Assembly (NCBI RefSeq): GCF_000741135.1
Contig: NZ_JGYU01000004.1
Span: 1-64,000, forward strand
From: Bifidobacterium choerinum
Lineage (GTDB): Bacteria > Actinomycetota > Actinomycetes > Actinomycetales > Bifidobacteriaceae
Reading direction: 5' to 3'
Length of the DNA: 64,000 nucleotides
This document shows, one piece after another, positions 24,154 to 34,126 of this stretch. Below the pieces are notes generated by a model that had not been told where the DNA came from, ran no database searches, and saw only the letters and a list, made by a program, of their open reading frames with translations. Position 1 is the stretch's first letter. Each line of letters begins with the position of its first letter. Position numbers and translations under genes: made by a program.

Positions 24154-25258
24154 CGCGTGCGTCCTTCCTCTTGTCGTCACGCGCCGCGCCCTTCGCCGCG
24201 CGCGCCTCGTCGTAGCGTTCGTAGGCGGCCACGATCCTGCCGACGAGCTCGTGGCGCACGACGTCGCCGGCGTCGAGGTGGGCGAAGGCGATGCCGTCGA
24301 TGCCGTGCAGCACCCGCTCGATCGAGACGAGCCCCGAACGCGGCGCCGCCAGGTCGACCTGGGTGACGTCGCCGGTGACGACCATCTTCGTGTTGAACCC
24401 GAGCCTCGTGAGGAACATCTTCATCTGCTGCGCCGTCGTGTTCTGCGCCTCGTCGAGGATGACGAAGGCGTCGTTGAGCGTGCGGCCGCGCATGTAGGCG
24501 AGCGGCGCGACCTCGATCGCGCCCTCCTCGATGAGCCGGTGCATGCGTTCGAGGCCGAGCATGTCGGACAGCGCGTCGTAGAGCGGCCGCAGATAGGGGT
24601 CGACCTTCTCGTTGAGCGTGCCGGGCAGGAACCCGAGGTTCTCACCGGCCTCGACGGCCGGGCGCGTCAGGATGATGCGGCGCACGCGGCCGTCCTCGAA
24701 GGCGCTCACGGCCTTCGCGACGGCGAGGTAGGTCTTGCCGGTGCCGGCCGGTCCGATGCCGAAGGTGATCGTGTTCGCCTCGATGTCGTTGACGTAGGCG
24801 ACCTGTCCGGCCGTCTTCGGGCGCACCGGCACGCCGTTCGCCCAGGCGATCGTCCCCGGGACGCTGGGCTTGCGGTATTCGGCGTGCGCCTCGCGCGCGT
24901 CGGCGCGCCTGCGCGCGCGGATCCGGCGGATCTCGTCGGTCTGCGCGCCGTGTCCGGGCGCCTCGTCGCGCACGTCGTTGGACAGCACGCGCTGGTCGAG
25001 CATGCGACGCAGCGTCGGCGCGTCCATCGGATGCCCGTAGGCCGCGTCGATGATCAGGTGGAGCAGGTCCTCGGCCTCGGCGGCCTGGGCCTCCCCCGCC
25101 TTCGACGTCGAGCGGATCGTCACCCGGTCGCCCCGGATGTGGATCGTGATCTCGCCGAAGTCGCGCTCGAGCTCGCGGATGACCTCGTCGCAGGGTCCGA
25201 AGACGCGTACCGGGTCGAGCTGCTCCGGCACGATCACCGTTCGTGTTGTAGTCGCCAC
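24143..25258 (-). CDS. phoH: PhoH-like ATPase
   Basis: A 371-residue cytoplasmic P-loop ATPase. Walker A is [13 protein letters not shown], Walker B is [10 protein letters not shown], and sensor-like [11 protein letters not shown] follows. PhoH proteins next to ybeY are thought to act in RNA metabolism. The GTG start at 25258 is supported by AGAGAGG just upstream; a GTG at 25321 in the same frame lacks a ribosome binding site. A Lys/Arg/Asp-rich tail ends the protein. Follows the HIT gene after 123 bp. Confidence 0.93.
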   Translation of the reverse strand: MATTTRTVIVPEQLDPVRVFGPCDEVIRELERDFGEITIHIRGDRVTIRSTSKAGEAQAAEAEDLLHLIIDAAYGHPMDAPTLRRMLDQRVLSNDVRDEAPGHGAQTDEIRRIRARRRADAREAHAEYRKPSVPGTIAWANGVPVRPKTAGQVAYVNDIEANTITFGIGPAGTGKTYLAVAKAVSAFEDGRVRRIILTRPAVEAGENLGFLPGTLNEKVDPYLRPLYDALSDMLGLERMHRLIEEGAIEVAPLAYMRGRTLNDAFVILDEAQNTTAQQMKMFLTRLGFNTKMVVTGDVTQVDLAAPRSGLVSIERVLHGIDGIAFAHLDAGDVVRHELVGRIVAAYERYDEARAAKGAARDDKRKDARDER

Positions 25259-25381
25259 CACACCTCTCTCTGACGGCGCGCGGCATGCGCCCGTCGTCTG
25301 GAAAACCAATGGAATCGTCACTGGGAAACGTCAATGCGCGAACCGCGGCGCCCGCATGGGCACGGGGCGGGGCGCGGCGGC

Positions 25382-25717
25382 CTACTCGTCGAGCGGCTCG
25401 CCGGTGAGCACGTGCGCGTGCACGTGGAAGACGGTCTGCCCGGCCTTCTCGCCGGTGTTGAAGACGAGGCGGTACGAGCCGTCGTACTCCTGGTCGGCGA
25501 TGCGTTGCGCGACCTCGACGATGTGCGCGAGCAGCTGCGCGTCGGCGCGCGCGAGCTCGTCGACGTTGCGGTAGTGTTCACGCGGCACGACGAGCACATG
25601 CACCTTCGCCTTGGGGTTGATGTCGCGGAACGCGTAGACGCTCGCGTCCTCGTACACCTTCTCGCTGGGGATGTCGCAGTTCACGATCTTGCAGAACAGG
25701 CAGTCCGGGTCGGTCAT
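25382..25717 (-). CDS. HIT-family nucleotide hydrolase/transferase
   Basis: A 111-residue histidine triad protein. The catalytic motif HVHAHVL (HXHXHXX) lies near the C-terminus, and CLFCKIVNCDIPSEKVYED is a standard HIT N-terminus whose cysteines can bind zinc. Proteins of this kind hydrolyse adenosine phosphoramidates or dinucleotides. The ATG at 25717 is preceded by GAGAGGAA; another ATG six codons upstream has no ribosome binding site. Sits between rsmE and phoH. Confidence 0.92.
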   Translation of the reverse strand: MTDPDCLFCKIVNCDIPSEKVYEDASVYAFRDINPKAKVHVLVVPREHYRNVDELARADAQLLAHIVEVAQRIADQEYDGSYRLVFNTGEKAGQTVFHVHAHVLTGEPLDE

Positions 25718-25838
25718 CGTCTTCCTCTCGTCCATATGGTCCACGCCCGCCCCTTGGCGGGCGCCTCCCATCGTATTGCCGCACCGGGATAAACAACGTC
25801 GGCGGCGTTCCTATTCCGAAGGCCGCCCGCCGCGGCCG

Positions 25839-26645
25839 TCAGCTGAAGCGCCCCAGCTCGCGCGACAGCAGGCTGAGCGCGACCGGGCCGGCCGTGGACG
25901 CGCGCAGGATGTTGTGCCCGAGCACGCAGACCTCGGCGCCCGCGTCCCTGAGCGCGGCGACCTCCGAGTCGGCGATGCCGCCCTCGGGGCCGACGACGAC
26001 GTGGATCGTGCGCGTCTCGCCGTCGACGAGGCTGCGTTCGCGCACGCCGCGCACTCGACGCTCCACCTCGTCCCAGCTGAGCGTGGCGTCCTGATGGAGC
26101 ACGACGACGAGGTCGCCGTGCGCGCATGCGCGCCCGCAGAGCGCGACGAGCCGCTTGCCGGTCAGGCAGTCGTGCAGTTCGGGCAGCGTCGCACGGCGCG
26201 ACTGCTCGGTGGCGGCCATCAGCGTGGCGCGCCACTTGCGGTCGGTGCGCCCCGGCTTCCAACGCGCGATCGCGCGCTCCGACTGCCACGGGTAGACGTC
26301 GTCGACGCCGATCTGCGTGCTCACGTCGATGGCCTGCTCGTCGTGCCCGTTCTTGGCGAGGGCCTGCACGAGCGACAGGCGCACGAGCGGCGGCTCCTCC
26401 CTGACGAACGATTCGACGCACACGTCGCCGGCGCGCTCGTCGACGACGGTCGCGTCGATGCGCAGCCCGTGGCCGTCCGATATCTGCAGCTCGTCGCCCG
26501 TCGTCAGGCGCATCGACCCGAAGGCGTGCCTGCGCACGCCCTCCGGAAGCGTCATGATCCAGCCGGTGCGCCCCGACGCGATCTGCTCGGCCGACATCGG
26601 GGCGTCGTCATGGCTTGAATCCACAAGAAACAAAGGGTTGGTCAT
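25839..26645 (-). CDS. rsmE: 16S rRNA (uracil1498-N3)-methyltransferase
   Basis: A 268-residue SPOUT methyltransferase. The knot motif VVVGPEGGIADSE and the later GHNILRASTA are strong RsmE signatures; RHAFGSMRLTTGDE marks the N-terminal PUA-like domain. It methylates N3 of U1498 in helix 44 of 16S rRNA. The ATG at 26645 is preceded by AGAGG. It heads the leftward cluster rsmE-HIT-phoH-ybeY-CBS-era, divergent from tRNA-Leu. Confidence 0.93.
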   Translation of the reverse strand: MTNPLFLVDSSHDDAPMSAEQIASGRTGWIMTLPEGVRRHAFGSMRLTTGDELQISDGHGLRIDATVVDERAGDVCVESFVREEPPLVRLSLVQALAKNGHDEQAIDVSTQIGVDDVYPWQSERAIARWKPGRTDRKWRATLMAATEQSRRATLPELHDCLTGKRLVALCGRACAHGDLVVVLHQDATLSWDEVERRVRGVRERSLVDGETRTIHVVVGPEGGIADSEVAALRDAGAEVCVLGHNILRASTAGPVALSLLSRELGRFS

Positions 26646-26685
26646 GGCCTCTAGGCTACCCCGGCACCGGTGCGACACGCCGATG

Positions 26686-26714
26686 TTGCGCACGTCGCGC
26701 AGATGCCCTATAGT
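26686..26714 (+). promoter_or_regulatory. Candidate sigma-70-type promoter of tRNA-Leu
   Basis: TTGCGC at 26686-26691 and TATAGT at 26709-26714 are separated by 17 bp. Transcription would start near 26721, about 46 bases before the tRNA. Confidence 0.65.
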
Positions 26715-26766
26715 AATCAACTGTTGCCGCTGAGAACACAGCACAGTGATCAGCACAGCGACCCGG

Positions 26767-26854
26767 GTCCGGGTGGCGGAATGGTAGACGCGCTAGCTTG
26801 AGGTGCTAGTGCCTATTTTATACAGGCGTGCGGGTTCAAGTCCCGCTCCGGACA
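26767..26854 (+). tRNA. tRNA-Leu, anticodon GAG
   Basis: The 88-nt class II cloverleaf has a 7-bp acceptor stem (26767-26773 with 26847-26853, one G-U pair) and anticodon stem CTAGC/GCTAG with loop TTGAGGT. The anticodon GAG is at 26800-26802 and reads CUC and CUU. A variable arm follows, and the T arm is GCGGG-TTCAAGT-CCCGC. The discriminator base is A, as expected for leucine. CCA is not encoded. A terminator follows at once. Confidence 0.96.
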
Positions 26855-26860
26855 CGACCA

Positions 26861-26894
26861 AGACCGGTGGTTCATGAGAACCACCGGTCTTTTT
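26861..26894 (+). terminator. Terminator after tRNA-Leu
   Basis: A 12-bp stem (26861-26872 with 26879-26890) with a 6-nt loop runs into a T-run (26890-26894). Confidence 0.9.
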
Positions 26895-26947
26895 CATTAT
26901 ATCCATCGCGCCCTCCCCCGGGCGCGGCACATCACGGGAGGCCTGCC

Positions 26948-27823
26948 GTGCAATTCATCCGACTCGAATCGATCGACGACCCACGGGTCGAGGCGTACAC
27001 GAACCTGACCGAGCTGCAGCTGCGCAACCGTCTCGAACCGGCGAAGGGGCTGTTCATCGCCGAATCGCCGAAGGTCATCACGCGCGCGCTCGCCGCCGGC
27101 CGCGAACCGATCTCGCTGCTCGTCGAGGAGCCGTGGATCGACGGCATGGCGGACACCTTCGCCGCGATCGACGCGCGGTGGGGCGACGACGTCCCCGTCT
27201 ACGTCGCCTCCCCCGAACAGCTCAGGCGCCTGACCGGCTACCGGCTGCACCGCGGCGCGCTCGCGGCGATGCGGCGCTGGCCACTGCCGTCGGTTGCGCA
27301 GGTGTGCGAGGGCGCGACGCGCGTCGCCGTCCTCGAGAACATCGTCGACCATACGAACGTCGGCGCGATCATGCGTTCGGCCGCGGCGCTCGACGTCGAC
27401 GCCGTCCTCGTGACGCCGTCGTGCGCCGACCCGCTGTACCGGCGCGCCGTGCGCGTCTCGATGGGCACCGTCTTCCAGGTGCCGTGGACGCGCATCGGCG
27501 GCGACGACGTCCGTTACTGGCCGTGGAAGGGGCTCGAGGAGCTGCACGGCCTGGGGTTCACGACGGCGGCGATGGCGCTCAGCGACGATTCGATCTCGCT
27601 CGACGACCTCGTCGCACGCCTTGCGCCCACTGTCCCCGACGGCGGGCGCATTGACCGTCTCGCGCTGATCTTCGGTACCGAGGGCGACGGCCTGTCGCGG
27701 CACACGATCGCCAACGCCGACCTCACCGTGAAGATCCCGATGGGACACGACGTCGATTCGCTCAACGTGGCCGCCTCGAGCGCCGTCGCCTTCTATGCGA
27801 CGCGCGATGCACGCCGTCGATAG
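26948..27823 (+). CDS. SpoU/TrmH-family RNA methyltransferase
   Basis: A 291-residue SPOUT enzyme, probably a 2'-O-ribose methyltransferase acting on rRNA or tRNA. The N-terminal substrate-binding domain (about residues 20-100, ending GYRLHRGALA) is followed by the catalytic knot motifs ENIVDHTNVGAIMRSAAAL, FGTEGDGLSRHTI and IPMGHDVDSLNVAASSAV. The exact target base is unknown. A GTG start at 26948 is supported by GGGAGG upstream. It is a single-gene unit following tRNA-Leu, convergent with the SUF operon. Confidence 0.9.
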   Translation: MQFIRLESIDDPRVEAYTNLTELQLRNRLEPAKGLFIAESPKVITRALAAGREPISLLVEEPWIDGMADTFAAIDARWGDDVPVYVASPEQLRRLTGYRLHRGALAAMRRWPLPSVAQVCEGATRVAVLENIVDHTNVGAIMRSAAALDVDAVLVTPSCADPLYRRAVRVSMGTVFQVPWTRIGGDDVRYWPWKGLEELHGLGFTTAAMALSDDSISLDDLVARLAPTVPDGGRIDRLALIFGTEGDGLSRHTIANADLTVKIPMGHDVDSLNVAASSAVAFYATRDARRR

Positions 27824-27879
27824 TCGGCGCGCATCGCGCGTGGGATGGAATGGATATGGAATATGACGCGAGGCCGTGC

Positions 27880-28446
27880 TCAGTAGCGCGGCATCGCGTC
27901 GAGGTTGAAGCCGAGCGCGGCGAGCTGCTCGCGGCCCTCGGGCGTGATCTTGTCGACGGTCCAGCGCGGCGTCCACGTCCAGTCGATGCGGAACTCCTCG
28001 ACGAGGCCGGCGAGCGTGCTCGCGCATTCGTCCTCGATGAGGTCGGTCAGCGGACACGCCGGCGTCGTCAGCGTCATCGTGATGATCGCGCGGCCGAGCT
28101 CGTCGATCTCGATGCCGTAGACGAGGCCGAGGTCGATGACGTCGATGCCGAGCTCCGGGTCGATGACCTGATGGAGCGCCTCCATGACATCCTGCGCCGT
28201 CGCGCGGCCGATCTCGTCGACGCCCTTGAGCGCGATGGCGTCGCCGCAGCCGCAGCCCTCGCCGCCATGGCCGCCGCAGCAGCCGTCCTGCCCGTCATGG
28301 TCCTGCGCCGTCTCGGCGTTGCGGCTGACGTCCTTCGCCAGCGACGGGTTCGCGATGATCGCCTGCGCCGTCACCTCGTCCCCGACGACGCCGCTGACCG
28401 CGTCGAGGATCGTAGCCTGCGGTCCGGGCACCAGATTGTCGCTCAT
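27880..28446 (-). CDS. SUF-associated MIP18/DUF59 protein (SufT-like) with a Cys-rich extension
   Basis: A 188-residue protein that ends the SUF operon. The C-terminal MIP18/DUF59 domain (about residues 85-180) has DPELGIDVIDLGLVYGIEI and TLTTPACPLTD, as in SufT and the metal-sulfur biosynthetic enzymes that assist late iron-sulfur cluster delivery. The first 80 residues are unusual. They include a short helical segment and then CCGGHGGEGCGCGD (near residues 56-69), with four cysteines that could bind a metal or cluster. AAGGA precedes the two tandem ATG codons; I used the second (28446). Confidence 0.85.
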   Translation of the reverse strand: MSDNLVPGPQATILDAVSGVVGDEVTAQAIIANPSLAKDVSRNAETAQDHDGQDGCCGGHGGEGCGCGDAIALKGVDEIGRATAQDVMEALHQVIDPELGIDVIDLGLVYGIEIDELGRAIITMTLTTPACPLTDLIEDECASTLAGLVEEFRIDWTWTPRWTVDKITPEGREQLAALGFNLDAMPRY

Positions 28447-28520
28447 CATCTTGTCCTTCCTCAAAAAAACTTGCCAAAGTCGTTGCGTCCGTTCCCGACG
28501 GGTGCGGGGTCTCCCCGCGC

Positions 28521-29057
28521 TCAGGACGCCCTGCGCTGCGCGGCGAGCGCCTTGGCCACGGAGTCCTTGAGGCCCTCCCAGCCGAGCAGCGCGCATTTGA
28601 TGCGCATCGGGTACTTCGAGACGCCCTGGAACACGGTCGCGTCGCCGAGCTCGTCCATCGCCGCCTCGTCGTCGAGCCCTGCGCCGCGCGACGACATCAG
28701 CGCATGGAACTCGTCGAACAGGTGCATCGCCTCGTCGACGGTGCGTCCGCGCACGAGGTCGACCATGATCGACAGGCTCGCCTGCGAGATCGAGCATCCC
28801 TGACCGTCCCAGACGATGTCCTCGATGCGGTGCGGCTCGTCGCGGCCCACCTCCACATGGACGGTGACCTCGTCGCCGCAGGTCGGGTTGAACTGGTGCG
28901 AACGCGCCGTCGAGCACGCCTCGTGCCGCGCCATGACCGTCGCCTCGCCGTCGGCGACGGACGCGTCGCCGGCCTGCGGGAGCGCGCCCTTGCCGTGCGG
29001 GTGGCGGGAGGCGTCGAGGATGACCTCCTGATACATCTGTTCGAGTTCGTCGGCCAT
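28521..29057 (-). CDS. sufU: SUF-system sulfur-relay/scaffold protein SufU
   Basis: A 178-residue IscU-fold protein. The three conserved cysteines are in NPTCGDEV, GQGCSISQAS and IKCALLGW, as in the zinc-containing SufU of Gram-positive bacteria, which accepts sulfur from SufS. A family-specific insertion is visible between the second and third cysteines. AAAGGA lies before two tandem ATGs; 29057 gives the better spacing. It follows sufS after 96 bp and precedes the SufT-like gene. Confidence 0.93.
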   Translation of the reverse strand: MADELEQMYQEVILDASRHPHGKGALPQAGDASVADGEATVMARHEACSTARSHQFNPTCGDEVTVHVEVGRDEPHRIEDIVWDGQGCSISQASLSIMVDLVRGRTVDEAMHLFDEFHALMSSRGAGLDDEAAMDELGDATVFQGVSKYPMRIKCALLGWEGLKDSVAKALAAQRRAS

Positions 29058-29153
29058 CATGCCTTCCTTTCCGTGCGGGCCGCGCGTTCGTCGTCCCTAT
29101 CGGGCCAACAGCTCGCGGCCCGCATTATTCCTTCCGCCGCTCCCCTGCCGCGC

Positions 29154-30425
29154 TCAGCGCAGGAAGAATGGCCTGACGCCCCTGACCGCCTCGACGAGCG
29201 CGCGCGCCTCGTCGGGGGTGTTGTAGACGCCGGCCGACGCGCGGTTCGACGCGAAGACGCCGAAGTGCCGGTGGATCGGCTGTGCGCAGTGGTGGCCGAC
29301 GCGGATCGCGATGCCGGACGCGTCGAGGAACTGACCGACGTCGTGCGGGTGCACGCCGTCGACCTCGAAGGCGACGGTGCCGATGCGGCGCCGGTCCGTC
29401 GTGGAACCGAGGATGCGCACGCCGTCGACGTCGCCGAGCCTGAGCAGCTCGTCGGTGATCGTCCGTTCGTGCTCGGCGATGCGGTCCATGCCGATGCCCA
29501 TCATCCAGTCGGCGGCGACGCCGGCGGCGACGACCTGTGCGACCGGCTGCGTGCCCGCCTCGAAGCGCGCCGGCGGATCCATGTACAGCGCCGGGCGGTC
29601 CATGTAGGCGAGCTCGACCATCGAGCCGCCGAAGCGCGCCGGAGGCAGCGCCTCGAGCAGCTCTCTCTTTCCGTACAGGAAGCCGACGCCGGTCGGTCCG
29701 TACATCTTGTGCGCGCTGAACGCGGCGAAGTCGACGTCGAGCGCGTGGAAGTCGACCGGGATGTGAGGCACCGACTGGCAGGCGTCGAGGACGACGATCG
29801 CGCCGACCTCGTGCGCGCGGCGCACGATCGGCGCGACATCGGTGATCGCACCGGTGACGTTGCCGATGTGCGTGACCGCGACGATGCGCGTGCGCTCGCC
29901 GATCGTCTCGGGCGCGAGGTCGGCCATGACACGGCCGTCCTCGTCGACCTCGAGCCATCTGAGCGTCGCGCCGGTGCGCGCGGCGAGCTCCTGGAACGGC
30001 AGCAGCACCGAATGGTGCTCGGCGCGAGAGACGACGATCTCGTCGCCGGGCTTCAGGGCGAAGCGTTCGGCTTCGGCGCCGCCGCGGCCGAGCGACGCGT
30101 TGCCGATCGCCGTGGCGAGCATGTTGAGTGCGTCGGTCGCTCCCATCGTCACGACGAGCTCCTCGCCGCCCTCGTCGCTCGAGGCGCCGACGAGCCTCGC
30201 GACCTTCGCGCGCGCCTGTTCGAAGGCGACGGTCGAGCGTGCCGCGAGCGTGTGCGCGCCGCGATGCACGCCGGCGTTGATCGTCTCGTAGAACTCCGAT
30301 TCGGCGTCGATGACGCTCTGCGGCTTCTGCGCCGTCGCGCCGCTGTCGAGGTAGACGAGCGGATGCCCGTTGATCCGCTGGTTGAGGATCGGGAACTGCG
30401 CGCGTATCGTCTCGATGTCCTTCAT
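29154..30425 (-). CDS. sufS: Cysteine desulfurase SufS
   Basis: A 423-residue class II PLP-dependent desulfurase that takes sulfur from cysteine and passes it to SufU. The PLP lysine is in FSAHKMYGPTGVGFLYG. The catalytic cysteine is in RVGHHCAQP, the short-loop form typical of SufS. NAGVHRGAHTLA is the standard N-terminal region. The ATG at 30425 has a weak ribosome binding site (GGAAC); the sufC stop codon is 20 bp upstream. Confidence 0.95.
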   Translation of the reverse strand: MKDIETIRAQFPILNQRINGHPLVYLDSGATAQKPQSVIDAESEFYETINAGVHRGAHTLAARSTVAFEQARAKVARLVGASSDEGGEELVVTMGATDALNMLATAIGNASLGRGGAEAERFALKPGDEIVVSRAEHHSVLLPFQELAARTGATLRWLEVDEDGRVMADLAPETIGERTRIVAVTHIGNVTGAITDVAPIVRRAHEVGAIVVLDACQSVPHIPVDFHALDVDFAAFSAHKMYGPTGVGFLYGKRELLEALPPARFGGSMVELAYMDRPALYMDPPARFEAGTQPVAQVVAAGVAADWMMGIGMDRIAEHERTITDELLRLGDVDGVRILGSTTDRRRIGTVAFEVDGVHPHDVGQFLDASGIAIRVGHHCAQPIHRHFGVFASNRASAGVYNTPDEARALVEAVRGVRPFFLR

Positions 30426-30445
30426 CCGCGTTCCGTTCCCCCCGC

Positions 30446-31224
<779 letters not shown>

Positions 31225-31225
<1 letters not shown>

Positions 31226-32451
31226 TACTTCTCCTCCAATGCGTGTTGCGTGTCTTCGTCTTCACCGCGCGCCAGACGGCGGTCGATCGCGTCCATCAGA
31301 TGGGCCGCGAGTTCGTCGATGCCGATCTCCTCGACGAGTTCGCCGAAGAAGCCGCGCACGACAAGCTTGCGCGCCTGACGTTCCGGGATGCCGCGCGAGC
31401 GCAGGTAGAACAGCTCCTCGTCGTCGAAGCGGCCCACGGAGCTCGCGTGGCCGGCGCCGATGATGTTGCCGTTCTCGATCTCGAGGTTCGGCTCGGAGTC
31501 GGCGATCGCGCCCGGCGTGAGCACGAGGTTGCGGTTGAGCTCGTAGGAGTCGGTACCCGGCGCCGTCGGTTCGATGAGCGCGTTGCCGACCCATGTCGAA
31601 TGCGCGCCCTTGCCGCTGAGCGCGCCCTTGTAGACGACGCGCGAACGGCATTCGGGATGGTTGTGCACGACCATCGTGCGATGCTCGATGTGTTCGCCGG
31701 GGTCGACGAAGTAGATGCCGAGCATGTTGAGGTCACCGTGTTCGCCGCCGAACTCCTGGTCCATGCGGATGCGCACGAAGGCGCCGCCGAGCGTGACGAC
31801 CGAGTGGCGCAGCGACGATTCGGCGCCCAGCCGGATGCGGTGGTTCGCCACATGCTTCGAGTCGGCGGACCACTCCTGGATGAAGGTCGTGCCGATGTGC
31901 GCGTCGCGTCCGGTGACGATCTCGACGCCTTCGGCCAGCTGCGCGTCGCCGTCGTGTTCGACGACGACGTCGCCGTGCACCTGGTCGCGCGCGACGATGA
32001 CGAGGTGCAGCGCGTCGGGGTCGAGCCCCTCGCCGTGCACCTGCACGAGCACCGGATGCGCCGGCTCGCGCTTGAGTTCGACGACCCATGCGCTCCTCGC
32101 GCTGTTCCATTCGACGGCGGCGGCACGGTCGGACGGCTTGCCGACGGCGCCGCACGGCGCCTCGCCGATCGCGACCTCGCGCACGTCCACGTCGTCGTCG
32201 TCGAGCGGCGAGCCGTCGATGTAGCCGACCGAGATGCGCGTCTCTCCGCTCGGCGCGAAGGGTTCGAAGAACTCGGGGATGCGGTCGATCGGCGTGAAGC
32301 GCCAGTCGTCCTGCTTGCGCGTCGGCGTGGCGAAGTCGGCCACGTCGAAGGAGCGCGGGCTCGTGTCGGCGCTCGACGGCATCGCCGCCGGCACCGCGTA
32401 CGGATCATCGGGATCCGCGACCGGGATGTTGATTTCCACGTTGTCTGCCAT
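31225..32451 (-). CDS. sufD: Fe-S cluster assembly protein SufD
   Basis: A 408-residue SufBD-family protein with the beta-helix core and the conserved C-terminal region (SSVGRFDDEELFYLRSRGIP). It forms the SufBC2D scaffold with SufB and SufC. The ATG at 32451 is three bases after the sufB stop codon. Confidence 0.95.
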
Positions 32452-32454
32452 CGG

Positions 32455-33951
32455 TCAGCCCACCGATCCTTCCATCTGCAGTTCGACGAGTCTGTTGAGT
32501 TCGAGCGCGTATTCCATCGGCAGCTCGCGGCTGATCGGCTCGACGAAGCCGCGCACGATCATCGCCATCGCCTCCTTCTCCTCGATGCCGCGGCTCATCA
32601 GATAGAAGAGCTGGTCCTCGGAGACCTTCGAGACGGTCGCCTCGTGCGCCATCGAGACGTCGTCCTCGCGCACGTCCACATGCGGGTACGTGTCGGAGCG
32701 CGAGAAGTCGTCGACGAGCAGCGCGTCGCACACGACGTTCGAGCTGGCGCCCTCGGCGCCGTCGACGATCTTCACCAGTCCGCGGTAGGCGGAGCGTCCG
32801 CCGCCGCGCGAGATCGACTTCGCGACGATCGTCGAGCTCGTGTGCGGCGCCAGATGGATCATCTTCGCGCCGGTGTCCTGATACTGCCCGGCGCCGGCGA
32901 AGCCGAGCGACATCGTCGAGGCGTTCGCGTACGGCTCGGCGAGGATGCACGCCGGGTACTTCATCGTCGTCTTCGAGCCGATGTTGCCGTCGACCCATTC
33001 CATCGTCGCGCCCTCGCGCACGTAGGCGCGCTGCGTGACGAGGTTGTAGACGTTGTTCGACCAGTTCTGCACCGTCGTGTAGCGTACGCGCGCGTTCTTC
33101 TCGACGATGATCTCGACGATGGCCGCGTGCAGCGAGTCGGTCGAGTAGATCGGCGCCGTGCAGCCCTCGACATAGTGCACATAGGAGCCTTCGTCGGCGA
33201 TGATGAGCGTGCGTTCGAACTGGCCCATGTTCGGCGTGTTGATGCGGAAGTAGGCCTGCAGCGGGATGTCGACGTGCACGCCCTTGGGCACGTAGACGAA
33301 CGAGCCGCCCGACCATGCGGCCGTGTTGAGCGCGCCGAACTTGTTGTCCTCGGGCGGCACGACGGTGCCGAAGTACTTCCTGACGAGGTCGGGATATTCG
33401 CGTACGGCCGTGTCGGTGTCCACGAAGATGACGCCCTGCTTGGCCAGGTCCTCCTGGATCGAGTTGTAGATGACCTCGGACTCGTACTGCGCGGCGACGC
33501 CGGAGACGAGACGGCTCTTCTCGGCCTCGGGGATGCCGAGGCGGTCGTAGGTCTCGCGGATGTCGTCGGGCAGGTCCTCCCAGCGGGCCGCCTGCTTGCC
33601 GACCGGCTTGACGTAATACTTGAAGTCCTGCGCGTGGAAGCCGGACAGGTCGACGCCCCACTTGGGCATCGGCTGCTCGACGAAGGCCCGGTAGCCGCGC
33701 AGGCGCATGTCGAGCATCCATTCGGGTTCGTGCTTGTCGGCCGAGATCTCGCGCACGACGTGCTCGTCGATGCCCTTCTTCGCCGCCTCGCCGGCCGCGT
33801 CGGAATCGTGCCAGCCGTACGAGTATTCGCCGAACTGACCGATGATCTCGTCATCCTGTCTTATCTTGTCCTCGTTGACGCGGCCGCGATCAGCAAGATA
33901 CTGATTCATCTCCACGTCGGACGCTGCGTTGGGCATCTGATTGTCTGCCAC
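32455..33951 (-). CDS. sufB: Fe-S cluster assembly protein SufB
   Basis: A 498-residue main scaffold protein of the SUF complex. The sequence carries SufB landmarks such as [31 protein letters not shown] and [20 protein letters not shown]. The GTG start at 33951 follows GAGAGG; an in-frame ATG at 33987 has no ribosome binding site. First gene of sufB-D-C-S-U-(T). No SufR-type regulator gene is seen next to the operon. Confidence 0.95.
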   Translation of the reverse strand: MADNQMPNAASDVEMNQYLADRGRVNEDKIRQDDEIIGQFGEYSYGWHDSDAAGEAAKKGIDEHVVREISADKHEPEWMLDMRLRGYRAFVEQPMPKWGVDLSGFHAQDFKYYVKPVGKQAARWEDLPDDIRETYDRLGIPEAEKSRLVSGVAAQYESEVIYNSIQEDLAKQGVIFVDTDTAVREYPDLVRKYFGTVVPPEDNKFGALNTAAWSGGSFVYVPKGVHVDIPLQAYFRINTPNMGQFERTLIIADEGSYVHYVEGCTAPIYSTDSLHAAIVEIIVEKNARVRYTTVQNWSNNVYNLVTQRAYVREGATMEWVDGNIGSKTTMKYPACILAEPYANASTMSLGFAGAGQYQDTGAKMIHLAPHTSSTIVAKSISRGGGRSAYRGLVKIVDGAEGASSNVVCDALLVDDFSRSDTYPHVDVREDDVSMAHEATVSKVSEDQLFYLMSRGIEEKEAMAMIVRGFVEPISRELPMEYALELNRLVELQMEGSVG

Positions 33952-34066
33952 AGGTCGCCGCCTCTCGTTTTCTTGGTTGTTCCGCATTACATGGTAACGG
34001 ACGACGTATGGACACGCCAGAGCGTTTCACGCCCGGCCGCCGTCCTCGCACCGCCCGAAGACGGCG

Positions 34067-34099
34067 GCAGGCCGGGATCCCCGAAGGATCCCGGCCTGC
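34067..34099 (-). terminator. Hairpin after the L,D-transpeptidase gene
   Basis: A 14-bp perfect stem (34067-34080 with 34086-34099) with a 5-nt loop lies between the transpeptidase stop codon and sufB. No T-run follows on the minus strand. Confidence 0.7.
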
Positions 34100-34126
34100 A
34101 TGTGCGATGGGTCACACGTCCGCGGC

